In this document: piece by piece, positions 19,017-27,459 of the stretch
Layout of the letters: every line of letters starts with the position of its first letter
Numbering within the stretch: the first letter of the stretch is position 1
NCBI GenBank assembly: GCA_025370055.1
Contig: CP073041.1
Location: 4,434,272-4,498,271, forward strand
Length of the DNA: 64,000 nucleotides
Reading direction: 5' to 3'
Origin: Woronichinia naegeliana WA131
GTDB lineage: Bacteria > Cyanobacteriota > Cyanobacteriia > Cyanobacteriales > Microcystaceae
Translations under genes and position numbers: made by a program
Notes under the pieces: model-generated
Told to the model about the DNA's origin: nothing
Database searches by the model: none
Seen by the model: only the letters and a program-made list of their open reading frames with translations

Positions 19017-20618
19017 CTGACTTTTCCCGTTAAGTGCGGATTGCAAGCTGCCAGCCTTGGCAAAGGTCATGCAACTTCAACCAACCGCGCCAAAGGACTT
19101 GGATACCGAGAGGAGTTTTACGACGATGTTCAAGATAACCACCAAGAAAAGCAACAGACTCGACAGCCCAAGCAACAGTCAAAATAGGGGGAAGTTTTTG
19201 AGAGGCGGCTGCTTTTAACACCTGAAGTTGAAGAGGATTAAGAATTTCAATCGCGAGAGCATCGGGCTGGGTACGATGAAGATAAGTAACGTGTAAAAGT
19301 TCAACAGCAATGACACTTAAAAAACCCAAAAGAGTTTTCATTCCATCAGAGGCAAGTCGATAACGCTCACTCTGACAACCAGACTTAAGGACTTTATGAA
19401 ATTCTTCAACCCGCCATCGGTAGGTGTACCAACGAAGAATAGTGACAGCCATCTCAATAGTCTCAACAACTTCTGTAGTCAGAAGCATCCAAGATAAAGG
19501 AGTTTCGCCTTCGGGACAATCGATTTCTGTCGCATAAACAGCATAGACATTCAACGGGTCACGATTATCAAAACGATAGGGAGTTCGTAGATTAACTGAG
19601 CAAAATCGGACGGCAAGCTTAACCTTCCGTGCTTTTCTTTTTCCTGTACTCGGAATCTCGATTTCTTGATGAAAACGAATCGGTTCTGATTCCAAATGTT
19701 GCCAAAGTCGTTCACTATTTTTGTCTAAACTACGATTATGAGACGCTCTGACCAGCACTCCTGTATGCTTGAGTTGACGCACTGAGTCAAAGACTTCTGA
19801 AACATCTCCTTCTCTGTCAAATACATGAATTACCCTCGTTGAACTTTCTACCTGTTTCTCACAGGTGTTTAGAGCCTCTACCCATTTGTAGGATTCTTTT
19901 TCCTCAAATGGTCTTTGACGAGCTGCTTTTCTTTGTTCTTTCTGTCTTTCTTTTTTCTGCTTCGCCGTTTCATCTGTTGGGGGCTTTTCTTTTACCTCCC
20001 CATTCCACAGTTTTTGCCATAATAAACCTAATACTTGTCCTTTTTCTGGCTCAATTGCTAAAGCACTATGCAGTATTAATCCATTCCCTCCTTTTCCAGT
20101 CGGCCCATACCCTTCCCTTTTTTCCTTGATATTGCGATAATCTAAGAAGGTCGTATCTCCGACTGATAGCATTATCTTATATTCTTCTACGGCGGCAGTT
20201 GTCATTTCACAGTGCGGCTCTATTATCTTGACAAAGTCTGTTTTCGGATTCCCAAAAATTCATAGGCCCTCTTTAACTCGTTTCCTCCCTTAAACACTTC
20301 TGATAAGGCTTTTCCAAACCCCTCACTTAACTTTTTCCCAATCGAGAAGGCACGATTGTTTAGCCTCTCGTCTCCCAATTCACAACTGGCAAAGTTTTTT
20401 GTCCACCATTCCAACATTTTTTGACCTGCCCTTTAAGATTTTCTCCATTTTACAGTCTCATACTCCCTTCATCCTTTGTTTTTGAAATTTGAACGATAAG
20501 CGGGATGATGGCTTCAGAATATTTTTTTCCTGTCAAGAGAATCATTACTCAAACCCTTGCCAGATAAAGCCTCTAGAAGTTTGCATTGCTGGATTTTGGA
20601 CTTAACGGGAAAAGTCAG
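19017..20618 (-). mobile_element. IS-D copy 1 (IS4 family, IS50-like), 1602 bp
   Basis: Inverted ends CTGACTTTTCCCGTTAAGT; 10-bp target duplication AACCATTGTA at 19007-19016 and 20619-20628. Transposase on the minus strand. Confidence 0.93.
19030..20417 (-). CDS. IS-D transposase in two overlapping frames
   Basis: A 64-codon N-terminal frame (from ATG 20417, MLEWWTKNFASCELGDERLN, a Tn5-like DNA-binding region) ends shortly before the main 391-codon frame (MTTAAVEEYKIMLSVGDTTF). Reading back from the main frame gives GNPKTDFVKIIEPHCE, so the two join by a -1 shift at A-TTT-TTG. The main part has D in VGDTTFLDY, D in IHVFDREGD and the IS4 signature Y-2-R-3-E-6-K in YRWRVEEFHKVLK. Both copies carry the same shift, so either a programmed frameshift or an old shared mutation. 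Confidence 0.8.
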
Positions 20619-20712
20619 AACCATTGTAGAATTAAACCTTCAGGACTTTGTAGCTCAACTGCACCGATTAAATAAACATTAGTATCTAAAAAAATTAATT
20701 CAGGAATTTTTA

Positions 20713-21033
20713 TCATTGTATTGAATCTTGTTTTTGTTGACGTTCTTGAGATATTTCCCGTTTAATATCTTGGACAAGATCAACAATTTTCTCTCTCGAA
20801 TCATAACCTGCTTCGGTCAAAGATTGTTTTAACTCCTGTTGTAATTGTTCTACTGACATTAACGGATGTTGTTGATATTCACTGATTTGTTGCCAAAAGT
20901 GATTAACCCCTGTTTCTGTTTCTTCCCAAAGAATAATAACTCTTACCGAACTGGGTGGAGTCCCTTTAATTGGGTGGTCTAAAGATAATTGACCTACCTT
21001 ATCGATCTTTCCAGTAGATTGAATTGCTTTCAT
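20713..21033 (-). CDS. Antitoxin of the interrupted PIN toxin
   Basis: 106 residues from ATG 21033 (MKAIQSTGKIDKVGQLSLDH); an upstream in-frame ATG at 21054 is less likely. The short N-terminal beta-rich part (GQLSLDHPIKG, VRVIILWEE) and the helical C-terminus (LMSVEQLQQELKQSLTEAGY) are typical of small cyanobacterial antitoxins paired with PIN proteins. It overlaps the toxin start by 4 bases, so the two form a translationally coupled TA operon. Confidence 0.75.
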   Translation of the reverse strand: MKAIQSTGKIDKVGQLSLDHPIKGTPPSSVRVIILWEETETGVNHFWQQISEYQQHPLMSVEQLQQELKQSLTEAGYDSREKIVDLVQDIKREISQERQQKQDSIQ

Positions 21034-21143
21034 AGTTATAAAGACTTTTGCCAACGACTTTTATTTGCCTGACCTATTCTATCACTACTTCACTCAGACA
21101 AATTCTCACTAGAAATATTTGGTAACAAATTCTCACAAAAATG

Positions 21144-21172
21144 TTGACAAGTGCTGAAATATTCGATTGCGA
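21144..21172 (+). promoter_or_regulatory. Predicted promoter of cyanobactin cassette 2
   Basis: TTGACA at 21144-21149, 17-base spacer, then TTGCGA at 21167-21172, a weaker -10 than in the other cassettes (TTAGAG or TTAGGA). A GGAGA ribosome-binding site lies shortly before the ATG. Confidence 0.55.
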
Positions 21173-21217
21173 TATCCATTGAGTTAAATTTCACCTTAAA
21201 TTGCGGAGAAACAAACC

Positions 21218-21373
21218 ATGACTCAGAAAAACCTCAAACCCCAACAAGCCGCTCCTGTGCAACGGGAAATCAATACCACTTCCTTTGAGGGTGGTACAGG
21301 GCTTTCACTCTTTGAGTACTACCGCCCCTACTACCGCCCCTACAATCCTTTTGCAGGCGACGATGCGGAATAA
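21218..21373 (+). CDS. Cyanobactin precursor peptide, cassette 2
   Basis: 51 residues. The leader starts MTQKNLKPQQAAPVQREINT, identical to cassette 1 except one residue, and the tail is again FAGDDAE. By comparison the core is LSLFEYYRPYYRPYNP (16 residues, 21302-21349). It is rich in Tyr, Arg and Pro, contains a tandem YYRP repeat and ends in Pro. No Cys and only one Ser, so an azoline-free N-to-C macrocycle, possibly prenylated on Tyr, would be expected from the family. Maturation enzymes are not in the window. Confidence 0.85.
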   Translation: MTQKNLKPQQAAPVQREINTTSFEGGTGLSLFEYYRPYYRPYNPFAGDDAE

Positions 21374-21485
21374 TCCCCTTGATTTTAACACTCACCTCAA
21401 AAAGTATCAAAAGTCTTTTTCTGCTTCCCTTGGCGCACGGTTAGCTTCTATGAATTGGGTGCGACCTCTAGTTGATATTAAATAA
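21363..21485 (+). other. Possible small ORF overlapping the precursor 3' end, copy 2
   Basis: An ATG at 21363 inside the GDDAE codons opens the +1 frame and encodes NTHLKKYQKSFSASLGARLA, matching the copy-1 peptide in the same relative frame. After SMN the frame enters a 148-bp MITE, which supplies the stop. Beyond the MITE (21613 on) the sequence again resembles cassette 1 downstream DNA. Confidence 0.35.
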
Positions 21486-21604
21486 GGTTTTTAAAAAGTT
21501 TACTGGACATCGATTTTTCAATCAATCGTAACATACGATGTTCTGAAGTATCTACCGGCAAAAGGACTCATTAAACAAGGATTTATCAATTAGAGGTCAC
21601 ACCC
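21457..21604. mobile_element. 148-bp MITE with IS-E-like ends
   Basis: GGGTGCGACCTCTAGTTGAT on the left and the inverse of GGGTGTGACCTCTAATTGAT on the right match the termini of IS-E (62290). The flanks have the 8-bp duplication TATGAATT (21449-21456, 21605-21612). No coding capacity. It interrupts the conserved downstream part of cyanobactin cassette 2. Confidence 0.85.
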
Positions 21605-21843
21605 TATGAATTGACCCACAATCCTTGTCAGTTCGGGGCTTTCGGATACTTGGCACGGTAGAGAAGTAAAACGAGATTTAGATTTTTGGGGATGAGTGCT
21701 AGAACCTTGTTTCGAGAGATGAACCCCAGCCAACAGCTTACTGCTCCAGTGCGATCGCGTTAGGATTTTCTGGTCTTGAGATTTAGGCTTTATGCTAGGA
21801 TTAATTAGATTAAAGTTGGCTCAAAACTCGATTAGTTTATATT

Positions 21844-22083
21844 ATAAATACTGAATATCGTACACAATTAGTCCGTGATGGGAATCGTCAAACTTTGCAA
21901 ATACCGCAAGAGCTATTTCTGCTGACTAAAGAGGTCAGTATTCGCAAAGAGGGAGAAAAATTAATTATTGAACCTTATCTTCAAAAAAAACTGGTAGAAA
22001 TTCTTGCTACTTTAGACGATATTGATGAAGAATTTCCTAATATTGATGAAGGATTATTACCTCTAGATAATATTGAGTTGTAA
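21844..22083 (+). pseudogene. VapB-like antitoxin, start codon altered
   Basis: The conserved VapB start reads NTEYRTQLVRDGNRQTLQIP, followed by QELFLLTKEVSIRKEGEKLI and an acidic tail. The codon in the start position is ATA (21844) and no in-frame ATG exists; translation could use TTG at 21895 but would lose the DNA-binding N-terminus. It lies 5 bases before the VapC start codon. Confidence 0.7.
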
Positions 22084-23001
22084 CAAAAATGTCTTATTGT
22101 TATGGGTACATCCCGGATAAAGTAGTACATAGAATCTGGGGTAAAATGGAAAAAAACTGATGAGCGAAAAAAGTATGTTACCGATTCCCCCAGAAGAAAA
22201 AGCACTGTTAAAACAGCATCTCACCGAATCAGCCCGTATCCTGCGCAAATATACGGAACCAGAGAAACAGAAGGACTTTGGAAGCATCGAAGTAGAAGTC
22301 AGAACCCAGATGTTAGAAATTGTGGGGCCAACAATGGGGGAGTTTTTTTTTCAGAAGGGGGAAAAAAACGGTCTGGAAACAAGCGAAAAATCAAAACCCT
22401 AGTCGGAGAAGTGGAAATAAGCCAAAAACAAGCCAGAAAACTAAAGGTGTCGCCAAAAATCGTCTTAAGTCCAGGTTTAGAGAAATGCTGTCTAAGAGCC
22501 AGTGCGAAAACATCCTACCAACAAGCAGAAGAAGATATAGAGGAGTTGATGGGGATAAAAGTAGGACATAGCAGTTTACATCGCTTGGTAGAACGGACAG
22601 AACTGCCCTTAGCTCAAGCTCAGTCAGAGAGTGCGGGGGTCAGTATAGATGGGGGAAAGATTTGTCTGCGGGGCGAGGAGAAGGAAGGGGGACAGTGGCG
22701 AGATTATAAACTGGTGAGTCTTCATGGCAATGTCTGTGAAGCCTTTTTCCAAGACCCAGAGGGCTTAAAGAATTGGAGCAATGTTCAACCTTTGTCTCCA
22801 ATAGTGACCTTTTTGGGAGATGGTCATCCCGCAATCTGGAATGCGGTAGAGAGTTTCGCCACTCAATCGTGGCTGATACGACGAGAGGTGTTGGATTGGT
22901 ATCATCTCAAGGAGAATCTGTTCAAAGTGGGTGGCTCTCTCAAACGGCTAGAAGCAGTGGAGCATTTACTGTGGCGGGGTTTTGTGAACAAGGCAATAGA
23001 T

Positions 23002-24603
23002 CTGACTTTTCCCGTTAAGTCCAAAATCCAGCAATGCAAACTTCTAGAGGCTTTATCTGGCAAGGGTTTGAGTAATGATTCTCTTGACAGGAAAAAAATA
23101 TTCTGAAGCCATCATCCCGCTTATCGTTCAAATTTCAAAAACAAAGGATGAAGGGAGTATGAGACTGTAAAATGGAGAAAATCTTAAAGGGCAGGTCAAA
23201 AAATGTTGGAATGGTGGACAAAAAACTTTGCCAGTTGTGAATTGGGAGACGAGAGGCTAAACAATCGTGCCTTCTCGATTGGGAAAAAGTTAAGTGAGGG
23301 GTTTGGAAAAGCCTTATCAGAAGTGTTTAAGGGAGGAAACGAGTTAAAGAGGGCCTATGAATTTTTGGGAATCCGAAAACAGACTTTGTCAAGATAATAG
23401 AGCCGCACTGTGAAATGACAACTGCCGCCGTAGAAGAATATAAGATAATGCTATCAGTCGGAGATACGACCTTCTTAGATTATCGCAATATCAAGGAAAA
23501 AAGGGAAGGGTATGGGCCGACTGGAAAAGGAGGGAATGGATTAATACTGCATAGTGCTTTAGCAATTGAGCCAGAAAAAGGACAAGTATTAGGTTTATTA
23601 TGGCAAAAACTGTGGAATAGGGAGGTAAAAGAAAAGCCCCCAACAGATGAAACGGCGAAGCAGAAAAAAGAAAGACAGAAAGAACAAAGAAAAGCAGCTC
23701 GTCAAAGACCATTTGAGGAAAAAGAATCCTACAAATGGGTAGAGGCTCTAAACACCTGTGAGAAACAGGTAGAAAGTTCAACGAGGGTAATTCATGTATT
23801 TGACAGAGAAGGAGATGTTTCAGAAGTCTTTGACTCAGTGCGTCAACTCAAGCATACAGGAGTGCTGGTCAGAGCGTCTCATAATCGTAGTTTAGACAAA
23901 AATAGTGAACGACTTTGGCAACATTTGGAATCAGAACCGATTCGTTTTCATCAAGAAATCGAGATTCCGAGTACAGGAAAAAGAAAAGCACGGAAGGTTA
24001 AGCTTGCCGTCCGATTTTGCTCAGTTAATCTACGAACTCCCTATCGTTTTGATAATCGTGACCCGTTGAATGTCTATGCTGTTTATGCGACAGAAATCGA
24101 TTGTCCCGAAGGCGAAACTCCTTTATCTTGGATGCTTCTGACTACAGAAGTTGTTGAGACTATTGAGATGGCTGTCACTATTCTTCGTTGGTACATCTAC
24201 CGATGGCGGGTTGAAGAATTTCATAAAGTCCTTAAGTCTGGTTGTCAGAGTGAGCGTTATCGACTTGCCTCTGATGGAATGAAAACTCTTTTGGGTTTTT
24301 TAAGTGTCATTGCTGTTGAACTTTTACACGTTACTTATCTTCATCGTACCCAGCCCGATGCTCTCGCGATTGAAATTCTTAATCCTCTTCAACTTCAGGT
24401 GTTAAAAGCAGCCGCCTCTCAAAAACTTCCCCCTATTTTGACTGTTGCTTGGGCTGTCGAGTCTGTTGCTTTTCTTGGTGGTTATCTTGAACATCGTCGT
24501 AAAACTCCTCTCGGTATCCAAGTCCTTTGGCGCGGTTGGTTGAAGTTGCATGACCTTTGCCAAGGCTGGCAGCTTGCAATCCGCACTTAACGGGAAAAGT
24601 CAG
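23002..24603 (+). mobile_element. IS-D copy 2 (IS4 family, IS50-like), 1602 bp
   Basis: Same ends as copy 1 (CTGACTTTTCCCGTTAAG). Target duplication GGCAATAGAT at 22992-23001 and 24604-24613. It differs from copy 1 at only a few bases (for example WNREV against WNGEV). Confidence 0.93.
23203..24590 (+). CDS. IS-D transposase in two overlapping frames
   Basis: Same structure as copy 1: a 64-codon N-terminal frame from ATG 23203, then the 391-codon catalytic frame from 23415. The switch point is 23361-23367 (A-TTT-TTG); a -1 shift gives YEFLGNPKTDFVKIIEPHCE. The Y-R-E-K signature is in YRWRVEEFHKVLK. The whole protein would be about 460 residues, close to Tn5 transposase (476), which supports the two frames being one product. 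Confidence 0.8.
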
Positions 24604-26313
24604 GGCAATAGATGCGTTTGATGGAGTCAAAAGCAAGAGGGCAAAGAATTTTCAAGCCTATTTGACGAAGCATTATCAGCGTATCCCTGATTACCAATAC
24701 TATCAACAGCTTGGTATTGTGATTGGTTCTGGTGATGTGGAGTCTAAGATTAAACAGGTGGGAGCTAGGGTTAAATTGTCGGGAGCACGTTGGCATCTTC
24801 ATAATGTTTCTCGTATTCTTCGGCTACGATGTGCTTATCTCAATCACTCTCCTCTTTTGAGTGTCAATGTATTATCTTAAGTGGGATGCACCCTATTGTT
24901 ATTTACTCGATACCAACATTTTATCTGATCTTGTTAAGGAATTAAAAAAAATAACCTGTGCTTTTTCTGTTGCCAACAGACCTTAAAAATACCTTTGTTC
25001 TTGATTATTAAAATTGTAGGTTCCTATCCCTAAAATAATTCTTTTTTTTGTAGGGGCTTAACACTGTTCATCCGTGTCAACTTAAAGGAATGGGTTCCCA
25101 AATTTGTTGATTGAGAGCGGCCTTTTCTCGATGTCGCTTTCTCTCAGCTTTGACCAAACCAAATAACTTAGCACGTTCAGCCAGATAGGTTACTGTATCA
25201 GGCTTTTCTCCTCTAGCAATAGCCTTCGCTACATAGTATAGACTCCGAAACACCATCTCTACTGAGATTTTTTCTTTCGGTTGATTTAGAGCAATCGCCA
25301 CTTCCCCTACCAATTGATTTAAGACCGTATGGAAAATCAAAGTGCAAATAATCTGGATTTGGACACCATTCTTATTCCCTACCCATAAATAGGGCTTGCT
25401 GAAAAAAGCTGAAACCTTTACGGAGAAAAATAGTAGGCGAATTAAGAACCGCTAGAATGCACGAAAATAGGGTAGAATGCCTCAAAACCATTGCATTAAG
25501 AAGAGAGAAAGCAGATGTACCGAAAGCAACAGTACTCAATTGAAACACCAGAAAACTTGAAAAATCTGTTCGGCGGGCAGTTAGACGAAGAAAATCGTTG
25601 GATAGAAATGTCAAAAATGATTCCCTGGGAAGAATATGAGGAAGAATATGCAAAAAACTTCACAGAAAAAAAAGGAGCCCCAGCCAAATCATTTAGAATG
25701 GCATTAGGAGCATTAATTATCAAAGAAATTTCAGGAAAAAGTGACAGAGAAACAGTAGAACAAATAAAAGAGAACCCTTATTTACAGTACTTTATAGGAA
25801 TGGAAAGCTATAGTAGCAAAGAAGCATTTAATGCGTCAATGATGGTTCATTTTCGTAAAAAAATAGGAATGGAATTAATAAATAAAATTAATAAAGAAAT
25901 AGAAAAAAAAGCGACGGTTGTAGCGTCAGAAAAAAAAGAAAATGAAGGAAAGTTATTGTTAGATGCGACTTGTACACCAGCAGATATAAAATATCCAACG
26001 GATATAGGAATATTGAATGATGCCAGAGAAAAAACAGAAAAAATAATAGATAAGCTGTATGAAGAAATAAAAGAGAAAAGGAAAGAAAAGCCGAGGACTT
26101 ATAGGGAAGTGGCAAGAAAAGAGTACTTAGCCATAGCAAAAAAACGTCGTGTGTCAAAAAAAGAAAGAAGAAAAGGAACAAAAAAACAACTAGGATATAT
26201 AAAAAGAAACTTGTCTCATATAGAAAAAATGATAGAAGAGGGAGCAAAGTTAGAAAAACTAACGAAAAAAGAGCAAGAAGAGCTTGTAACGATAGGAAAA
26301 GTGTATGAGCAAC

Positions 26314-27459
26314 CTAAGTACAGGACAAAAGGCTTGAAAAGTATACGAGAAAGGGGTTTCATGGAAGATGAACGTAATGTAAGAAAACCCATGAACCAAT
26401 ATAACGCATTGAAACAAGCCCTAAAACCCCATTTGGGATGGCATGGTGCCAGACTCTCCTTCCTAGCCTTGTTCTTACTCGCCCTCCTCAAAGTGAAAAC
26501 GGTTAACCTTAAAGAATTGGCTCTGGGTTTTGAAGGTCGGGCATTGGTGGATTCTCATTACAAACGCTTACAACGCTTTTTCTCAGGATTTGAGCTGGAT
26601 TACCATCACATTGCCCGTATTGTAGTCAGTTGGCTGGATATCCCTCAACCTTGGGTATTAAGTATTGACCGCACAACCTGGGAGTTTGGCAGTCATGGTT
26701 ATAATATCCTCACTGTCGGCATTGTCCATGAAGGAGTAGCCATTCCCATCTTGTGGTGGATGCTTAGCAAGAAAAAGGGCAATTCTAACAGTGATGAACG
26801 AATGCGTTTTATCGAGGAGATGCTCAAGATTTTTCCCACCGCCCTGATTCGTTGTTTATGTGGCGACCGTGAGTTTATTGGTCAGGCTTGGCTTCGCTAT
26901 CTTCTGCTCGAACCGCTACTGGCTTTCTGTCTGAGAATTCGGGCTACGGACAAGATTGAGCACAATGGCAAGCTTTTGGCCGCCAAAGTCATTTTTGCCC
27001 ATCTTGCAAAAGAGTGAATCTCAACGTCTTCAAGGGAGTTGTCGGGTTTGGGGATATCCTGTTTCTGTAGAGGCTCTTCGCTTGCCTGATAATTCTCTAC
27101 TCATCGTCATTGGACATCCCGATTCCCAAGGTCTTATTCACGATTATGCCCTGCGTTGGGGCATTGAAACCCTTTTTGGCATCTTTAAGACTCGTGGCTT
27201 TTGCTTGGAATCTACTCACTTTACTGACCCCAAGCGTCTTCGTAAGCTTTTGGCTTTACTGACTTTAGCTTTGGCTTGGTCTCTCAAAACTGGTCTAGCA
27301 ATTCATCATCTTCATCCCATTCCCCTCAAGAAACATGGTCGCCTAGCGCAGAGTCTTTTTCGTCTTGGTTTTGACCATCTTCGTCATCTTGTTCTTAATC
27401 CTTCTCTACCCAATTTTTCTCTTTTTCTCGACTCCCTACATTTTTTGTCCTGTACTTAG
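26314..27459 (+). mobile_element. IS-B (IS4 family), 1146 bp
   Basis: Perfect 17-base inverted ends CTAAGTACAGGACAAAA; 9-bp target duplication ATGAGCAAC (26305-26313, 27460-27468). It is the innermost element of a three-level nest. Confidence 0.95.
26361..27459 (+). pseudogene. IS-B transposase, frameshifted
   Basis: Starts at ATG 26361 or 26391 (MNQYNALKQALKPHLGWHGA). D in LSIDRTTWEFGSHGYNILTV, D in CLCGDREFIGQAWLRYL and the Y-R-E-K signature in YALRWGIETLFGIFK mark an IS4 enzyme. The first frame stops at 27015 (AHLAKE), while the sequence continues in the +1 frame as SESQRLQGSCRVWGYPVSVE. One extra base near 27009-27013 would explain it. The copy is probably inactive. Confidence 0.85.

Larger units (their letters stand above)
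18640..20716 (-). pseudogene. PIN-domain toxin interrupted by IS-D copy 1
   Basis: The N-terminus (ATG 20716) reads MIKIPELIFLDTNVYLIGAV with the first PIN aspartate. IS-D follows. Removing IS-D and one AACCATTGTA copy gives LILQWLGWEAPNDNPVGVII and the remaining 112 residues in frame, including YLTAKIGQSQCFISANHKLI. The start codon overlaps the antitoxin stop by 4 bases (ATGA). The toxin should be inactive. Confidence 0.85.
22160..24880 (+). pseudogene. IS-F transposase interrupted by IS-D copy 2
   Basis: orfA (22160-22402) meets orfB in the -1 frame at the slippery heptamer A-AAA-AAC (22363-22369). The orfB part carries D in VSIDGGKICLRG and D in VTFLGDGHPAIWN. IS-D splits it at GGCAATAGAT; the last part (24614-24880) has the IGSGDVESKIKQ Glu region. 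Excision would restore the frame. Confidence 0.85.
22104..24893 (+). mobile_element. IS-F copy 1 (ISKra4-like), interrupted by IS-D
   Basis: Ends GGGTACATCCC and the inverse of GGGTGCATCCCACTTAAG; 9-bp target duplication TATTGTTAT (22095-22103, 24894-24902) inside vapC. Without IS-D copy 2 and its duplication the element is 1178 bp, equal to copy 2. Confidence 0.9.

Noticed and set aside
25515..27017. 500-residue fusion of two transposases as a new protein
   Set aside because: It is IS-A transposase read into the inserted IS-B; exact 17-base inverted repeats and a 9-bp duplication explain it.
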